Assembly: GCF_014898055.3 (NCBI RefSeq)
Contig: NW_023600993.1
Coordinates: 19,868,850-19,932,849, forward strand
DNA from: Talpa occidentalis
Taxonomy: Eukaryota; Chordata; Mammalia; Eulipotyphla; Talpidae
Direction: 5' to 3'
Length of the DNA stretch: 64,000 nt
In this document: piece after piece, positions 45,750 through 58,094 of the stretch
How the letters are laid out: the number at the start of each line of letters is the position of its first letter
Position numbering within the stretch: position 1 is the stretch's first letter
Notes under the pieces: generated by a model
Told to the model about the DNA's origin: nothing
The model's database searches: none
Seen by the model: only the letters and a program-made list of their open reading frames with translations
Made by a program: the position numbers and the translations under genes

Positions 45750-45765
45750 AAAAATGCAAATTACG

Positions 45766-47218
45766 AGCCATTTTTAAAAGCTCCAACAAACAAATTCAAA
45801 CTCAAAATAGAGTAGATATTGGTAGTCTTACTTATCAGGTGAACAAAATAAGGTTCAGGGATACTAAGAGAATTGGGTAGAAGGTGACAGTGCCTGCAAT
45901 TAATGTCAAGTGCTCCGGGTTCTATTTTAGATGTATCACGCGCCCCTGCAACTCCATCTTATTATGTTGATGGTAGTTGATCATGTCAGAGAAATCAGAA
46001 TGGAATCAGGTCGCACTCAGATCAACCAATAAGTCTCTGTGGGAAGGAACCAGGTATTGGTAGTTTTTCAAAAGTGCCCCAGGTAATGCTAAAATTCAAA
46101 CAGAGTGGAGAACCACTCATCTAAAAAAAAATATCATTTGAATGTCAGAAGCAAAAATAATTCTTAACACTTGAAATGTTAAAGGTATGCTCATAATTTT
46201 GTTGTATTTTCCATTTAAATGTTGTCCTGTTCTGTTATAAACTGGGATTTGTTACTGCCAACTCTGTCGAAGACCACAGTCTGAGAAGAAACTGGGGTTG
46301 CTAAGGGCAATCCAATTTACCAAGGAAACCAGCCAAGCTGGGGAACAGCACGGAGGAGAGCGGCCCACAGCTAGAATGCTGTCTGTAGCAGGGCATGCTC
46401 TTTGTTTCCTTAAGCAGAAACTGGAACATTATTTCTTTACCAGGAAAAAGAGCATTTCACTCTTTGCTGGAAGATACACTTATGTAACTAAGACCTCTGT
46501 TTTTCTGCATCTGCCGCAAAGACCAATATGGTCCCTATAGAGGAGTAGGAGCCGGAAATAAGAGGTCATGCTTTCTTATTTCTTACTGGTGTCTCTGGCC
46601 TCACTAAGCATTCCTGTTCTTTTTACCTAAGAAAAGGAGCGTGTGTCACTGGAAGTGAATTGAGCTGGCCTGAGACTCAGATAACAGATGTTCTCAACTC
46701 TGATGGAAGATACAATCCCCAGTTAGATGCTGAAGTGAGGGAGAACAGAACCTGTGTTTTCCCTCTTAGATGCAAAACAGGGTGAAGTGAAAGATTTCAT
46801 AAGAGTAAATAAATTATTTTTTACTAATTTTTTGTTTCTTTACAATGTCACTCTAAGTATTTATCACCTCGACAATACCTTTGTTTCTGCAGTGCTATCA
46901 ATCATTGTTTAATAAAAATAAATGGTTATTAGTAAGTGGTTTAAAACAGAAGGATTTGGGAAATCTGTGGTTTTTATCTGAGTTTCAACTTCTTCATCTT
47001 CATTTTATACTCCTATGATTACAGATAACAAAAGTAATGGTATGTAAGATGAATGAAAAGCTTCTAGAGTGCTAAACTTTTTCAAAGCCAAATAAAGCCT
47101 TCCTTAATATAGTGTATATGCATGTTGATTTTCAAGGATGAGCACCTGAAACTTATACATTACAAGGCAGTTTTATGATTAAATAAACAACCAAATAAAG
47201 ACACATGGTAAGTTTATA
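45766..47218. other. Unassigned sequence
   Basis: No gene is supported. The 80-codon plus-strand frame at 46298-46540 has no recognised domain. No repeat was recognised. Confidence 0.4.
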
Positions 47219-47222
47219 AACT

Positions 47223-47259
47223 TGTAACAGGGAGGTACCCCTCTCTCTGCCCTGTAACA
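47223..47259 (+). mobile_element. 37-bp remnant of a family A LTR
   Basis: The segment opens TGTAACAGGGAGGTACCCC and closes CTCTGCCCTGTAACA. These are the two ends of the family A LTR (TGTAACAGGGTGGTCCCC and GTGCCCCTCTTCCTGCCCTGTAACA) joined after loss of ~530 internal bases. The flanks are AACT on both sides (47219-47222 and 47260-47263), matching the 4-bp target duplications of the other family A copies. Confidence 0.75.
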
Positions 47260-47689
47260 AACTGATATCTCAGAAGTGAGTTCATGTTGGTAACATAATT
47301 ACATAAATATCACAAATCAAGGAATTGAAATGGGATGATCTCTCACGAGAACTCAAAAGGTGATTTTTAGTTATTTTTATATTGAATTGGTAGAACTGTT
47401 CTTCTGGTTGTGTGAGAAGATGAGCAATAATATCTTGCTTTGTGGCCATGACCAAATGTAAATCAAATTTGTGCAATTTATTCAGTAGCCTTTTGCCTAA
47501 TTCCTGGTTCATATTTGGGCACCAATATCTCTCAGCTCTCTTCTCTGACATTCCTTTCCCAAACTCTTCCTTGCTGCCCCATTAAACAGTATGCTCACCT
47601 TTCCATAACACTGGTCACATTGTATAGGAATTTCCAATTTAGACTTCAAGTTCTTTGAAGAACTTGGGATCATTTTTTTTCCCATTCAT

Positions 47690-48000
47690 CTGTTCAAAAT
47701 ACATTGTGTGCTGGGCACTGTCTGTTCTGTGTTCTGAAGATACAACTAAGGCAAAAACCCTTGTTTCTATGAAGCTCATTTTGGGGGGAAATCAGGGGGA
47801 GGGGGCATTTTTGTGTGTTTTGGTTGTGGAGGAGAACATGCTTAGATGGGATTGACAGGCAAGGCCTCACTGGAAAGGTGATATTTGAGAAACACCTGAA
47901 GGAGGTTAGGGAATGAGTCAAATGAGATTCTGGGAAAAGGGGGTGTTCTCATATGGAGGAAACAGCATGTGCTATGACTGTGGCAAGTGATTGGAGTAGG
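47690..48000 (-). mobile_element. L2 3' region, antisense
   Basis: GTGTGCTGGGCACTGTCTG, AAGATACAACTAAGGC, GGTGATATTTGAGAAACACC, TGAAGGAGGTTAGGGAATG and AGGAAACAGCATGTGC follow the reverse complement of the L2 3' region. Confidence 0.65.
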
Positions 48001-48755
48001 GAGCGCAAAAGGAGAATATACTCTGCTGTTCCTAGTATATAGATGGTACAAAATAACTATTTGTTAAAGAGCTACAAATTATAAGATTAACAGCAAATTT
48101 GGCAAAACACTATGTTATTTGTAAACTTGCATTCTCACACAATCAATGTAGCATAATTTCTGGTAAGAAATACTCAGACGTTCCCCTCTGCAAAATAAAG
48201 AGATGATCACGCACTCATTTATATTTCTGGAAAACTGGGAGTTTTATGCAACAGATTACCTGTATTCAATGACAATCAAGTTTTACTAACAAATTTAATT
48301 TCTTTCAAGACAACCTTGACTGTTGAAGTGAGCATCACTCTTGTTTTTAATTTTTTCCCTCAACTCATCTCTTGAGTACAATATGGTTTGGGGTAAGCAC
48401 TGATTAATCTTGACTCCCTCTGCTGAGTGGTCTTACTATTCCAAGGACTTTTTGTAGCTTTATTCTCTTGTGGATCCCTTGTCTCTGTAGACCATTGCTC
48501 AAAGCAGTGCATTAAACGTGGAGGTCCCGGTCACAGCCTGATGGAATCAAGTAATGAGAAAATGTTACAGCTCCACATGTTAGCAACTCTGACAAGTAAA
48601 ACTAGAAAAGAAAAGCATATTTCTTCACCCTGCCTCCAAAGAACCATTGCAATGGGCACAGGGCTGTAAGGTGGAGGGGGTGGGGGGAATCATGTACTTC
48701 TAAATGACTGAAAATAAAGGGACAAAACAGAGAATGTTTTCATTGGATCCAACTT
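48001..48755. other. Unassigned sequence with one exon-like stretch
   Basis: 48491-48595 sits between a good acceptor-like TTGTCTCTGTAG and a GTAAAA donor-like site, and one frame is open through it. No protein family is recognised and the frequency of such chance exons is high, so it is not called as a gene. Confidence 0.35.
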
Positions 48756-48759
48756 TCTC

Positions 48760-48905
48760 ATGCTTAGCTGGGCTATCTGCAGGAAAACAACTAGACAGAT
48801 TGAGGTTTGAATCCCAACTTATAGCTTTACTGTCTAGACAATCTTGGGTGAGTCATTTTATCCTATCTGAAGCCCAGTTTCTTTACAGAACCTGAATAAG
48901 AAAAT
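48760..48905 (+). mobile_element. MIR relic, sense
   Basis: GATTGAGGTTTGAATCCCAAC, TTATAGCTTTACTGTC, TCTTGGGTGAGTCATTTTATCC and CTGAAGCCCAGTTTC follow the MIR order from the B-box region onward. Confidence 0.8.
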
Positions 48906-49299
48906 CTGCATTGCTGTTTCCCAGATTTGGGATAGAGATCAACTGAAGGATTATGTATGAAAGTATTAAGAAAATAATGACGGAAAATAAAAGAGAGAAA
49001 CTTTCTATGGGCTGAGACAAATACAACACAGAATATTTAAAAAAAAATGGGTGGAGAAGACAGAGAAATATTTTCCTTAAAATTCCTTTTGTTATTGTTT
49101 GAAAAATAAGAGATGGTTATTATTCTTTGCTAAATGCAGTTCTCTGGATACCAGATGCTGTCTCTATATCCAAAATATATCTTCCATCTGGCCACTATTT
49201 CCCTTTCCCCATGCCAGCATCAGAGAGCTCTACAATAGCCCCCAAAATATGACTTCCAAATTCTATTTCCCCTACCTTTAAAATCCTTTTCCCACAGAG
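48906..49299. other. Unassigned sequence
   Basis: No gene or clear repeat is recognised. The only frame of note is 60 codons long (49099-49281). Confidence 0.35.
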
Positions 49300-49865
49300 C
49301 AACTAAAATGATCTTTTAAAATTGCAAATCAGATCATAACACCCTTCTCTTTAAAAGCCTCAGACAGTTCATGATCACACTTAAAACCCAAAATCTTTAT
49401 GCTAGGCTCATGCCTTACAAGTTTTGGCCTCTGCTGGCACCTCCAGTTTCACACACTACTTCCTGCTCCCATATTTCTACCTCAATGAGCTTTTTGGTCT
49501 TCCTGAAACAGTGTATTTACCTTAGGAAATTGTATCACTATTTCTTCTGCCTAAAAATCTTCACCCATTTGTGGTTGAATATCTTCTTCTTATAATCCTG
49601 GCAGCAGCTCAGAATTCATCTCTCTAGGGGATCTCCAGGGCTGCCTATCTATGGGCACACCCTCTCCCCCATCATGTTCTCTTTCTCTTTTCAACACTTA
49701 AAATTTGTGAAATACTTTCTTTGTTTATATTTGTCTGTGTTCCTTGATCAAATGTGAGCCCATGGAAGCAGTGGATCTGTTAGCTTTTTACTTCACTTAA
49801 TATCTGACTATAAGATTTTTACCTGAAACATAATAGGTGGTTGATTGCTGAATGAATGAACTCGA
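49300..49865 (+). mobile_element. L2 3' end, sense
   Basis: Ordered L2-like phrases run through the region: CTGGCACCTCCAGTTTCACAC, CCTGAAACAGTGTATTTACC, CAACACTTAAAATTTGTG, TTATATTTGTCTGTGTTCC and ATAATAGGTGGTTGATTGCTG. It ends with the characteristic GAATGAATGAA. Confidence 0.75.
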
Positions 49866-51640
49866 GAAACTGGAAGTCTTATGAATGGTTATAAAGTGCC
49901 ATTCACAGCTATGAGGTTTCAAGTATTCTGGATAAAATGATCATTCAGCATAAATATATGTCTTGATCTCCTTGGAAGGGAGAATTTGGAGAGTGTGCTG
50001 AGGATGATGGTGGCTTTGCACGTGTGTGGCATAGCAATTGGAAGCAAGCCAGAGACTTGTAGTCAGTTCTTTACAATTCCGAAATGTCTCTCCAGACTTG
50101 TCATATGTTATGATAATAAAACTTGACAACAAAATTGGAAGCTTGTGTTTTTATTATAACTTCCATTTCAGAGAAAATACATATCTATCCTCCAGCTCTG
50201 GGTTAGCTCAATGAGATTCTAACGAATTATAAGAATCGAAAAAAACCCACATTTTTAACTACTTCATCAGGAGACCTTTACAGTAACATCTCTGCAGCAG
50301 CCCTTGAAAAAGAACTAGAGATGTTTTCAATCATTCTGTGAATAACATGACATTTAAAGAACAGGAAAAGAAAAGAAAAAGAATACTTTAAAAATAGGTC
50401 AGACTTTGGGGATGTAGTTAGCAGAGACTGATTCACCCTCTCATACCTGCCTATTGGAATATACATGAAAAAAGGGACTTGAAACTAAGAATTTGGGTCC
50501 ACAATCGAGTAGATGTCAGGATCAATTTCTATTTATCAAACATAAACAGGGGCTGGAATAATCCCATACAATACAGAAAACTTCAATATATGCAGAAATT
50601 AAATCAGGATTCAGAAGTTCACAGTCTGGTAAACAAAGAATTCACTCAGCTCGGTAAAGCCATCACTGAGAGCTAAATGCTAGAAATTCATCCAGGATAC
50701 TGACAATAGTCATCTTCCCAGATCAAGGGTCATCGTCCCAGATCAAGGTCTTATCTTGGTGCTCTGAATTAGGTCTCAGGGACTCTGCCACCATGCATCT
50801 CTCTCTTCATGTTCCAACCTCTACTGTCATATTATTCCCATGACTTGGATTATGTCAGATGCAAATATCATTGACTTCCGAACCCAGCTCATAGGAAACC
50901 ATCTAGGTACCTTCCCTTCCCAATGTCTAAGGAACAAGTGACCTCTCTTATCTAAATGCTTTCCATTCACCTCTTCAATGAATCCCAAAGTTATTTTATC
51001 TTTTTAAGCTTTACTTGCATTATCTTTAAATAGGGTATAATTAAATTTATCTATCTCCACTTAACTTAATTAAGCATAAAAAAATGAGGTCATGTATGAA
51101 AAAACATTTCTGGCCATGTTATTCAAGTGATAACACAAATGAAAGAAGTTACTCTTACAGCATTAAGACAAAATATATTTTCCATAACCTGGAATAAAAA
51201 TCCAAGTAGAATATTTTATTCTATGCTCAAAATTCTCAAATCACTCTCTAATTCCTCAAAAATTCTCAAAGAAATATTCAATTTTAACACTAATATCATT
51301 TTTACCTTTCTAAAGATGTTACAATCTTCTTGGCCTGAGAATTGTTGAAAGATAACATTCTCTTGTGAATTCTGCATCTGAGCACTCCCAATGGGTGGAG
51401 TGATAAAGTTATTTTTTATCAGTAGAATGCTCAGCTCTCCAGCACAATTTGTTGGAGAAACATATTCACTTCATAGTCTTTGGGGACTATCACCTCTCAT
51501 AGTACCAGGAATAAAATCATTTCTAATTTGAAGCATCTGTGCCTTTATTAAGGAGAGAAATAGCTTAGCCCTTTTGAAAACTTCCTTCGTTGATTCAAAA
51601 GTCAGCATATGTATATGTGAGTGCTATCTGCATTAAGAAC
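49866..51640. other. Unassigned sequence with a 20-bp duplication
   Basis: GTCATCTTCCCAGATCAAGG at 50709-50728 is followed by the same sequence with one mismatch (T to G) at 50729-50748. Small frames (up to 73 codons) have no motif. Confidence 0.45.
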
Positions 51641-51650
51641 AATCACAGAG

Positions 51651-51921
51651 GGGCCTCCCTGGTGGTGCAAGGGGTGAAGACAGCAGCACTACTACGAAGC
51701 TATTGGCAGACACTGTAGCATGAGTTTGAACCCCACTAGGGAGGTGCTCCACATTGCACAGCAGACCTCTCCCATCTCGCTGGCTACTCCCCTCAGCAGT
51801 GTATTTCGGTGCATCTGCCTGCTCTGCTCCCCACTATGTCTCTGGTGAATCCTCTCACTGCCCACATCTCTAGCCTGCACCCCAGCTCTTGTATGCATAA
51901 ATAAATAAATCTTTAAAAAAA
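51651..51921 (+). mobile_element. tRNA-derived T+ SINE
   Basis: The head is GGGCCTCCCTGGTGGTGCAAGG and the tail is GCATAAATAAATAAATCTTTAAA. The target duplication is AATCACAGA on each side. Confidence 0.93.
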
Positions 51922-52324
51922 AATCACAGAACTTTTAAATTATAGTCTTTTGCACCCTTTTAGCAATCTATATGCAAAATATATTTCACAATATGTTTTT
52001 AATATATTAAACTATTTTGAATAGTTCTCATGGGATACCATATTAATTTGTAAGACAATCTGGAAAGTAGTGATATTTCAAAACCCTGATGTTTAGCAAA
52101 TGATAGCAAATGTGATGGCAGGAACAGTGTGCAGTGAGCATGGAGAAGTAGGTTTAAGTTTTTGTCTATCCCAATTTTCTATGCCCCTTCTGTGTGCATC
52201 CCTGTAAGAGGCCTGAACTACAATCCACTAAATTACAATTCACTGGACCCAGAAGGGCTCACCTGGTGGATACGTCTCAAAATGACCCATACTATATCTA
52301 TCATAATTTGCATAAATATTTATT

Positions 52325-52460
52325 AAGCAGCCTTTTAGCCTGGCACTTAGCATTTTTTAAATGTTACTTAACTCTCCCAATTCTATGGGACAGTTAGATG
52401 ACCCCCATTTTCACAAGATGAGAAAATTGAGGCTCAGAGATATAAGCTACATTGATGTTG
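52325..52460 (-). mobile_element. MIR relic, antisense
   Basis: TGGCACTTAGCATTTTTTAA, CTCTCCCAATTCTATGGGAC, CCCCATTTTCACAAGATG and AGAAAATTGAGGCTCAGAG follow the reverse complement of MIR. Confidence 0.8.
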
Positions 52461-54827
52461 ACAGAAGAGAAAGGAGCCAAAGATGGTCTATTTTAAGCAA
52501 AGATTTCCCCTTCCATCAGATGTTTCTCAAAAAACCTTATCCTTAAGGTAGAGGATAATTGCATGAAAAAATGCTAAGATAATATAAAACAGATATTAAC
52601 GTAGGCCAAATGGACCCAAATAGACACTATGAGTTGGGGTCTCATGTTCTATCACCAAATACCAATGAGCACTGAATGTAAACATGTGAGAAGATATCAG
52701 CAAAGGTGCAGGTGTCTGATCACGTGACACCAATGCCTCACATCTAGTCAGTACTCCCTGCCCATAGCAACATTTCAGATAACTTGAAAAGACTGATCTA
52801 ATCTAGTCAGGGGGAATTTAGACACTCTAATTTAGCCAGCCATTAATAAATACTGGAAAATGTCTGGAGGGCCACAGACAAGATTTTCAGAAAAATCTGT
52901 CAACAAGAAAACTCCCAGAACACTCCTACAATTGCTAATAAGACCTTCCAAAGGTAAACTCAGGGCTGACAGGGAAGTGAAGGTTCTGAGTGATTTCTGG
53001 GGCCCCCAGGGCTGCCTTTGTCACTGAGCTTATTTCCTGGTGGGGAAAACTAGAAAAAGCAATGATCAGGCTCTTTGAGTTCTAGAAACAGATTTAAGGC
53101 CCATCCCACCTCATTACTGGCAGCATCTGTCTTCGGAAAAGAGGATCATTGATTAACTCTGCCACCAAGATAAAGACACATGAGTCACCTCAGTTGGATA
53201 TGGAGTATAAGGAGTTACAGAGTCTGAGATGTTTTTGTTTTAATGTATATTTTAGAGGGTCTAGGCAGACTGGATTAAATACAATTGAACCCCACCCCCA
53301 ACACACACACGTACACACACTGAGGCAAGCCACAGCTGGAACTGGGCAATATTAAGTCAGCATTTAGATAATGTAACTCAACTGTGGAAAAGACAGAGAG
53401 ACAATCAATGAATAGCACTTCTTTTAAGTGAGAACTGGTTAGATAACTCCCCACAAGGAAGATATAAAAGGAGAATGAGTCGATTTGTAAGGAAGATTTA
53501 TTTGGAGAGAGTTGGTTTGAATCTCACATCCATATATCAATAAAGAAGAGGGTATGGAATCTTCCACCCCTATACCTTGTGAGGAGTTTTTAGTGGAACC
53601 CTGGGGGAGCTTGATATGTGTTGTAAAAGTTAGGGAACAGAAGGAACTAGACTTGAGAAGACTTAGGAAATCTCCATCTGCCGAGTGAGGCCACTTCATC
53701 CATCCCTAGAGGGAATTTGTCTGAAATCAGATATGGAACTCCATGAAAGAACGCAGGGTTGCAGTTGCAATAAAAAGGATTTCAATCTTGAGAATTCTGT
53801 ATTTCCCGCTGATGTCTAATTTCCCATCTGCCCATTCAGTATTTACCTCTTAATTCTCAAGAAAACTGGGTTTCATACAAAGCTCCACCAAAAACTGTAA
53901 ACCCCACTTATCACCCCTAAGCCCTGGTAATGACCGAGAGAAAATAGGAGCCAAGCTAACTGATGAGAGAGCAGTCGCTAGGGAAGGGATGGACTATTCC
54001 ACTCTAGAGAGGTTGAAGATGAGGATCCTGGCTATTTTCCCATCGTCACTGATTATTTCCCTGCCCTCTACTCCTCTCTCTCCCTTTCTTAGAATCAGGA
54101 GGATTTTCATTTTCTGCTCCTACATCTGCCCTGAGATCAGCTTCCTCTGGAAAAGTCTGTCCCACTCTGTCAAAGAGGGATCCTTCCCTCTTCACTGCCT
54201 TCCCACATTGGACTCCTTGCTCCAATGGTCCAGAACAAGAAGGAAAGAGTCCTGTCACCTTCACAAAGTCCCTTCCCCCCCCCCATCTTCCTTTGACAAA
54301 GCCCTTATTAAGTGTCAAGAATAACAACCTGATCAAAAAAAAGCCTAATCCTTTTCCTTTTTCCCCTAGCACAGACATGATTTGCCACTTGCAAAGAGAA
54401 TATTCTGTAGAGGAAAGAATTCAGAGCACTCACAATCAATCTTTTGTAGTATTTCATCTCTTTTGTTTTGCTATTGTATTTTTTCTTATCTTGGGTTTTA
54501 CCTGTTTCACCTTCAGATGGCTCTTTTGTGAATTTGCTGTTTATTTTCTCATGTTGAAAGGATGCCATTGACCCAGGAGGCAGGAATTACCCACCATAGT
54601 GACCTGCTAGGGCATGAAGACTCCTACAGCATAGAATGTGGGGGTACTGACCATCCCATCCCACCCCAGGGCAGAAACTGCAGGGAGATGAGGCGTGGCC
54701 AGCAGAAGGGGCCCCACTTGAATCCAGAGGCCCAGCCAGAAGTCTCCTAAACCCTCACTATGTGCCAGTAAGAGTCCGTTTAGTGTCACACAGGCAAGGG
54801 AGCTCACAGTTAACTTTGGATCTTAAC
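52461..54827. other. Unassigned, mostly unique sequence
   Basis: There is a short CACACACACG tract near 53300, a C9 run near 54275 and no recognised gene. Frames of 110-111 codons on opposite strands at 53989-54378 overlap each other in a pyrimidine-rich stretch and lack motifs. Confidence 0.4.
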
Positions 54828-54839
54828 AAAGTTAAGGTG

Positions 54840-55117
54840 GGGCCTCCCTGGTGGGGCAAGGGGCTAAGCACCACACTATGAAGCAATCACAGCCTCTGCA
54901 GCTTGAGTTCGATCCCCGGCTAGCCAGGGAGCAACCCACATGGCACAGCAGACCTCTCCTGTCTCTCCCGCTGCTCCCCTCAGCAGTGTATTTCAGTCAG
55001 TCTGCCTGTTCTGTTCCCCGCTCTGTCTCTGGTGAATCCTCTCACCCCCCACATCTATGGCCTGTACCCCAGATCTTGAATGCATAAATAAATAAATCTT
55101 TAAAAAAAAAAAACCTG
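54840..55117 (+). mobile_element. tRNA-derived T+ SINE
   Basis: The head is GGGCCTCCCTGGTGGGGCAAGG, the B box is GTTCGATCCCC and the tail is GCATAAATAAATAAATCTTTAAAA. The target duplication is AAAGTTAAGGTG on the left and AAAATTAAGGTG on the right. Confidence 0.93.
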
Positions 55118-55129
55118 AAAATTAAGGTG

Positions 55130-56095
55130 AAAACATTTGCCTCTCATCCCTTCCTACCCTAGCCATTGGCAGGGCCAGAATCAGTGTAGGAGGCAGTGAA
55201 ACTAGAATGAAAGAAGGGCTATATTCTGTGCCCTCACCTTAGCCTACAACCTGGGGAAGGGAGATCATCTAACATCAAATGGTTAAGTTCTGTGCTTTGA
55301 TTACTGTTTGGAAGAGATTGTTTTTCAATTGTTAGCATGAGATGAAAATTATGACTTAAAGTGATTGTGAGACTTTCTATTTGTTGTTTTTCTGAGAAAA
55401 ATCCTGGAGTTCTTTTTCCTAATTTTTACCAAGTTTCCATCTAGAAACAGAGAAGGGTGGCTCCCACTGAATGAGTGCATATGAACGGAAAATAAAAATA
55501 AGGGCATTTTCTGAACAATTAGCATGAAGTTTTTAAATTTAATGCACAGACTACAATGATTACCTATTAAAATATTGTCCTTCTTTAGATGCAGATTTAT
55601 TAGATTTATAGATTACTGATGGGGGTGGCTGATTTATTTGAAAACTCTCTGGTTGATTCTGTTCAGTGTGGCTCTTTCTGTCTACACAGAGTGTTCTGCA
55701 GCTGGTGAATGTTATGGGAGTTCCCTCAAAATGGTTCTGCCCACACACCTTGGCCAGCAAACGAACCCTCTCCCACCAGCCACCTTTCCTCCTGCCATAC
55801 GCAATATGTACACATGCTCCAGGCCTGGAGAATTTCCTCTACCCACATGCCCACAGCTTGGACCCCAGCAGAGCTCCCCATTCTGCAGGCATAGCAGTTT
55901 GTGTGCACCCCCACTCATTCCCTAGGATTGGCAACCACAAACCTACATAGACTATGTCAATCAAAACAACATGAAATTTCAGTTTGCTTATATTCATTTC
56001 AGTCATTGTTTTACATACTTGGGGCTTCATGTTCCAAATACAAAGTTCGTATCCTCCATAAGGCATTCAAAGCCTCTCTTTTTCCCCTCTCCCCT
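55130..56095. other. Unassigned sequence
   Basis: Open frames of 61-115 codons pile up on both strands at 55638-56066 because this stretch is relatively GC-rich and lacks stops. None shows a motif, and the longest runs into the neighbouring SINE. Confidence 0.4.
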
Positions 56096-56112
56096 AGCAC
56101 AGACATACTTTA

Positions 56113-56388
56113 TTTTATTTTTTTTAAAGATTCATTTATTCATGCATATAAGAACCAGGGTACAAGCCAGATGTGCGGGAGGGTGAGAGGATTCACCAAA
56201 GACAGAGTGGGGAACAGAACAGGCAGACTGACTGAAACAAACTGCTGAGGGGAGCAGCAGGCAAGACAGGAGAGGTCTGCAGTGCCATGTGGGTATCTTG
56301 CCCGCTGGCTGGGATCGAACCCACACTGCAAAGGCTGCAAACAGCTTCACAGAGCTGCATTCAACCACCTGTGTCACCAGGGGAGGCC
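56113..56388 (-). mobile_element. tRNA-derived T+ SINE, antisense
   Basis: The plus strand reads TTTTTTTTAAAGATTCATTTATTC at the left and TGTCACCAGGGGAGGCC at the right. The target duplication is AGCACAGACATACTTTA (56096-56112) and AGCAGAGACATACTTTA (56389-56405). Confidence 0.94.
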
Positions 56389-56405
56389 AGCAGAGACATA
56401 CTTTA

Positions 56406-57408
56406 GCCCCAAGGAATGGAAACTCTATTATGAGATAAGGACAAGAATGTCATTCAAGGTCATAAGATGGGATCATCATAAACAAAGAGTGGGAAGTGTT
56501 TTGTGTTATTGTGGTGTGTTTTGCATGTAATTAACAAGATGTAAACACAGTTCTCTTCCCTGGGAACTATTTGGTTTCTACATTCTTCCTATGAAGCTAG
56601 TTGGAGGGAGGCATCCAGTGACAGATGCACCTACCCACCTCCGATTCCCCACAGGCCAAGAACAAAACAAAACAAAACCCAAGAATACTCTAAAATACAT
56701 GGGACAGAAAACTTCTACTTTAAGTCTTGTGCCAAACAGAGGTTTTTGAGTTCGGCTATATAGTCAAAGTCAGATCAGATCAGATGAAGATTTGGAGCCC
56801 AAGCAATAAAAAGTCAAGGTTTTCTAGAATATTCTCTTTTGCATGTGTTCTCTCACTGATGTAGCAGTGACCTTGGTAGGTTGCTGGTCTAGCATTCAAA
56901 GTCAGGATATTAACTGTGTCGTTATCCATAACATAATTTGTCTATTTTGTTAGGGGCATGCCTCATTTATTACCAACACAAAACGGTTCCATGCAATTGA
57001 TGTCCAGTAACTATTGATGGTTATTTTAAGGGGAAAGGAACAGTTAGGTGGGTGAGTTTTGTGGCAGACTATGGAATTAATATATAACACACAGTATTAA
57101 CAGGCTTGAAATAGAACTTTACGTAATCCTTACAACTGTAATCATGAGCCCGTCTCATTGATATCTCAGTACCTGATGAACTAAATGTGTCAGTCTGCAA
57201 ATTAGTCATTACTGTTCTCAATTAGCAGATAAAATGAAAATTCTAAAAGCATCGGTGAATTGTATGGGATCATATTCTAATATCTTTATGAACTTAGCCA
57301 GAATCTATTACACAAGAAGATAATAAGGGTTTTATTTTTACTTTTTCTTTCCAAAATATTACATATTATTTTATCTTTATTTTTTCCCTTTCTTAATGAT
57401 TTTTTTTT
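56406..57408. other. Unassigned, unique-looking sequence
   Basis: No repeat or gene is recognised. 57150-57260 contains several ATTAG/CAATTAG homeodomain-like words. Confidence 0.4.
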
Positions 57409-57417
57409 AATTTTTAT

Positions 57418-57689
57418 TTTTTTTTCTTTAAAGATTTATTTATTTATGCATACAAGAACTGGGGTACAGGCCAGAGATGTGGGGGGTGAGAGAATTCACC
57501 AGAGACCGAGTGGGGTACAGAACAGGCAGACTGACTGAAATACACTGCTAAGGGGAGCAGCGGGCAAGACAGAAGAGGTCTGCTGCACTATGTGGGTTGC
57601 TCCCCAGCCGGGGATCGAACTGGTGCTGCAGTGACTGCAGATAGCTTCATAGGTTGCATCTTAACCCCTTGCGCCACCAGGGAGGCCCC
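57418..57689 (-). mobile_element. tRNA-derived T+ SINE, antisense
   Basis: The plus strand reads CTTTAAAGATTTATTTATTTATG at the left and CTTGCGCCACCAGGGAGGCCCC at the right. A short target duplication AATTTTTAT/AATTTTTAC flanks it. Confidence 0.92.
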
Positions 57690-58094
57690 AAAATTTTTAC
57701 GCTTGATTATTTCTCATCTTAGTGTAAGTGCATTTACCTTTAGCATTCAAGAGAGGAATAATTAGGACAATGGACCTTGAGTAGATGGACATTCATATTT
57801 TCCATGGAAGAGATGGTATTGCATGACCTACCTTTTCCTTTCCTTGAACTTCCTGAAATTTATATGTGAACTGTAGTTACTGAACGCAAGTCATGGTGGA
57901 AATGGATACACTGAGATGCTCAATGGCAATGAATTCAATTCAAGGTTAAAACAAGATGGCATAGCTCACCCTGAAATGCAAGGCAGTGAATCTGCAGAAT
58001 TTGCAAATGTTAGGTACATATAAGTCAAGACATTATTTCTTTAATCTTTTATTTCACGAATGTCTCTCTGACAGTTAACAATAGCTGATTATAC
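57690..58094. other. Unassigned sequence
   Basis: No gene or repeat is recognised. Confidence 0.35.

Noticed and set aside
54046..54378. Pair of ~110-codon frames on opposite strands
   Set aside because: The stretch is pyrimidine-rich with few stops on either strand, and neither translation shows a domain.
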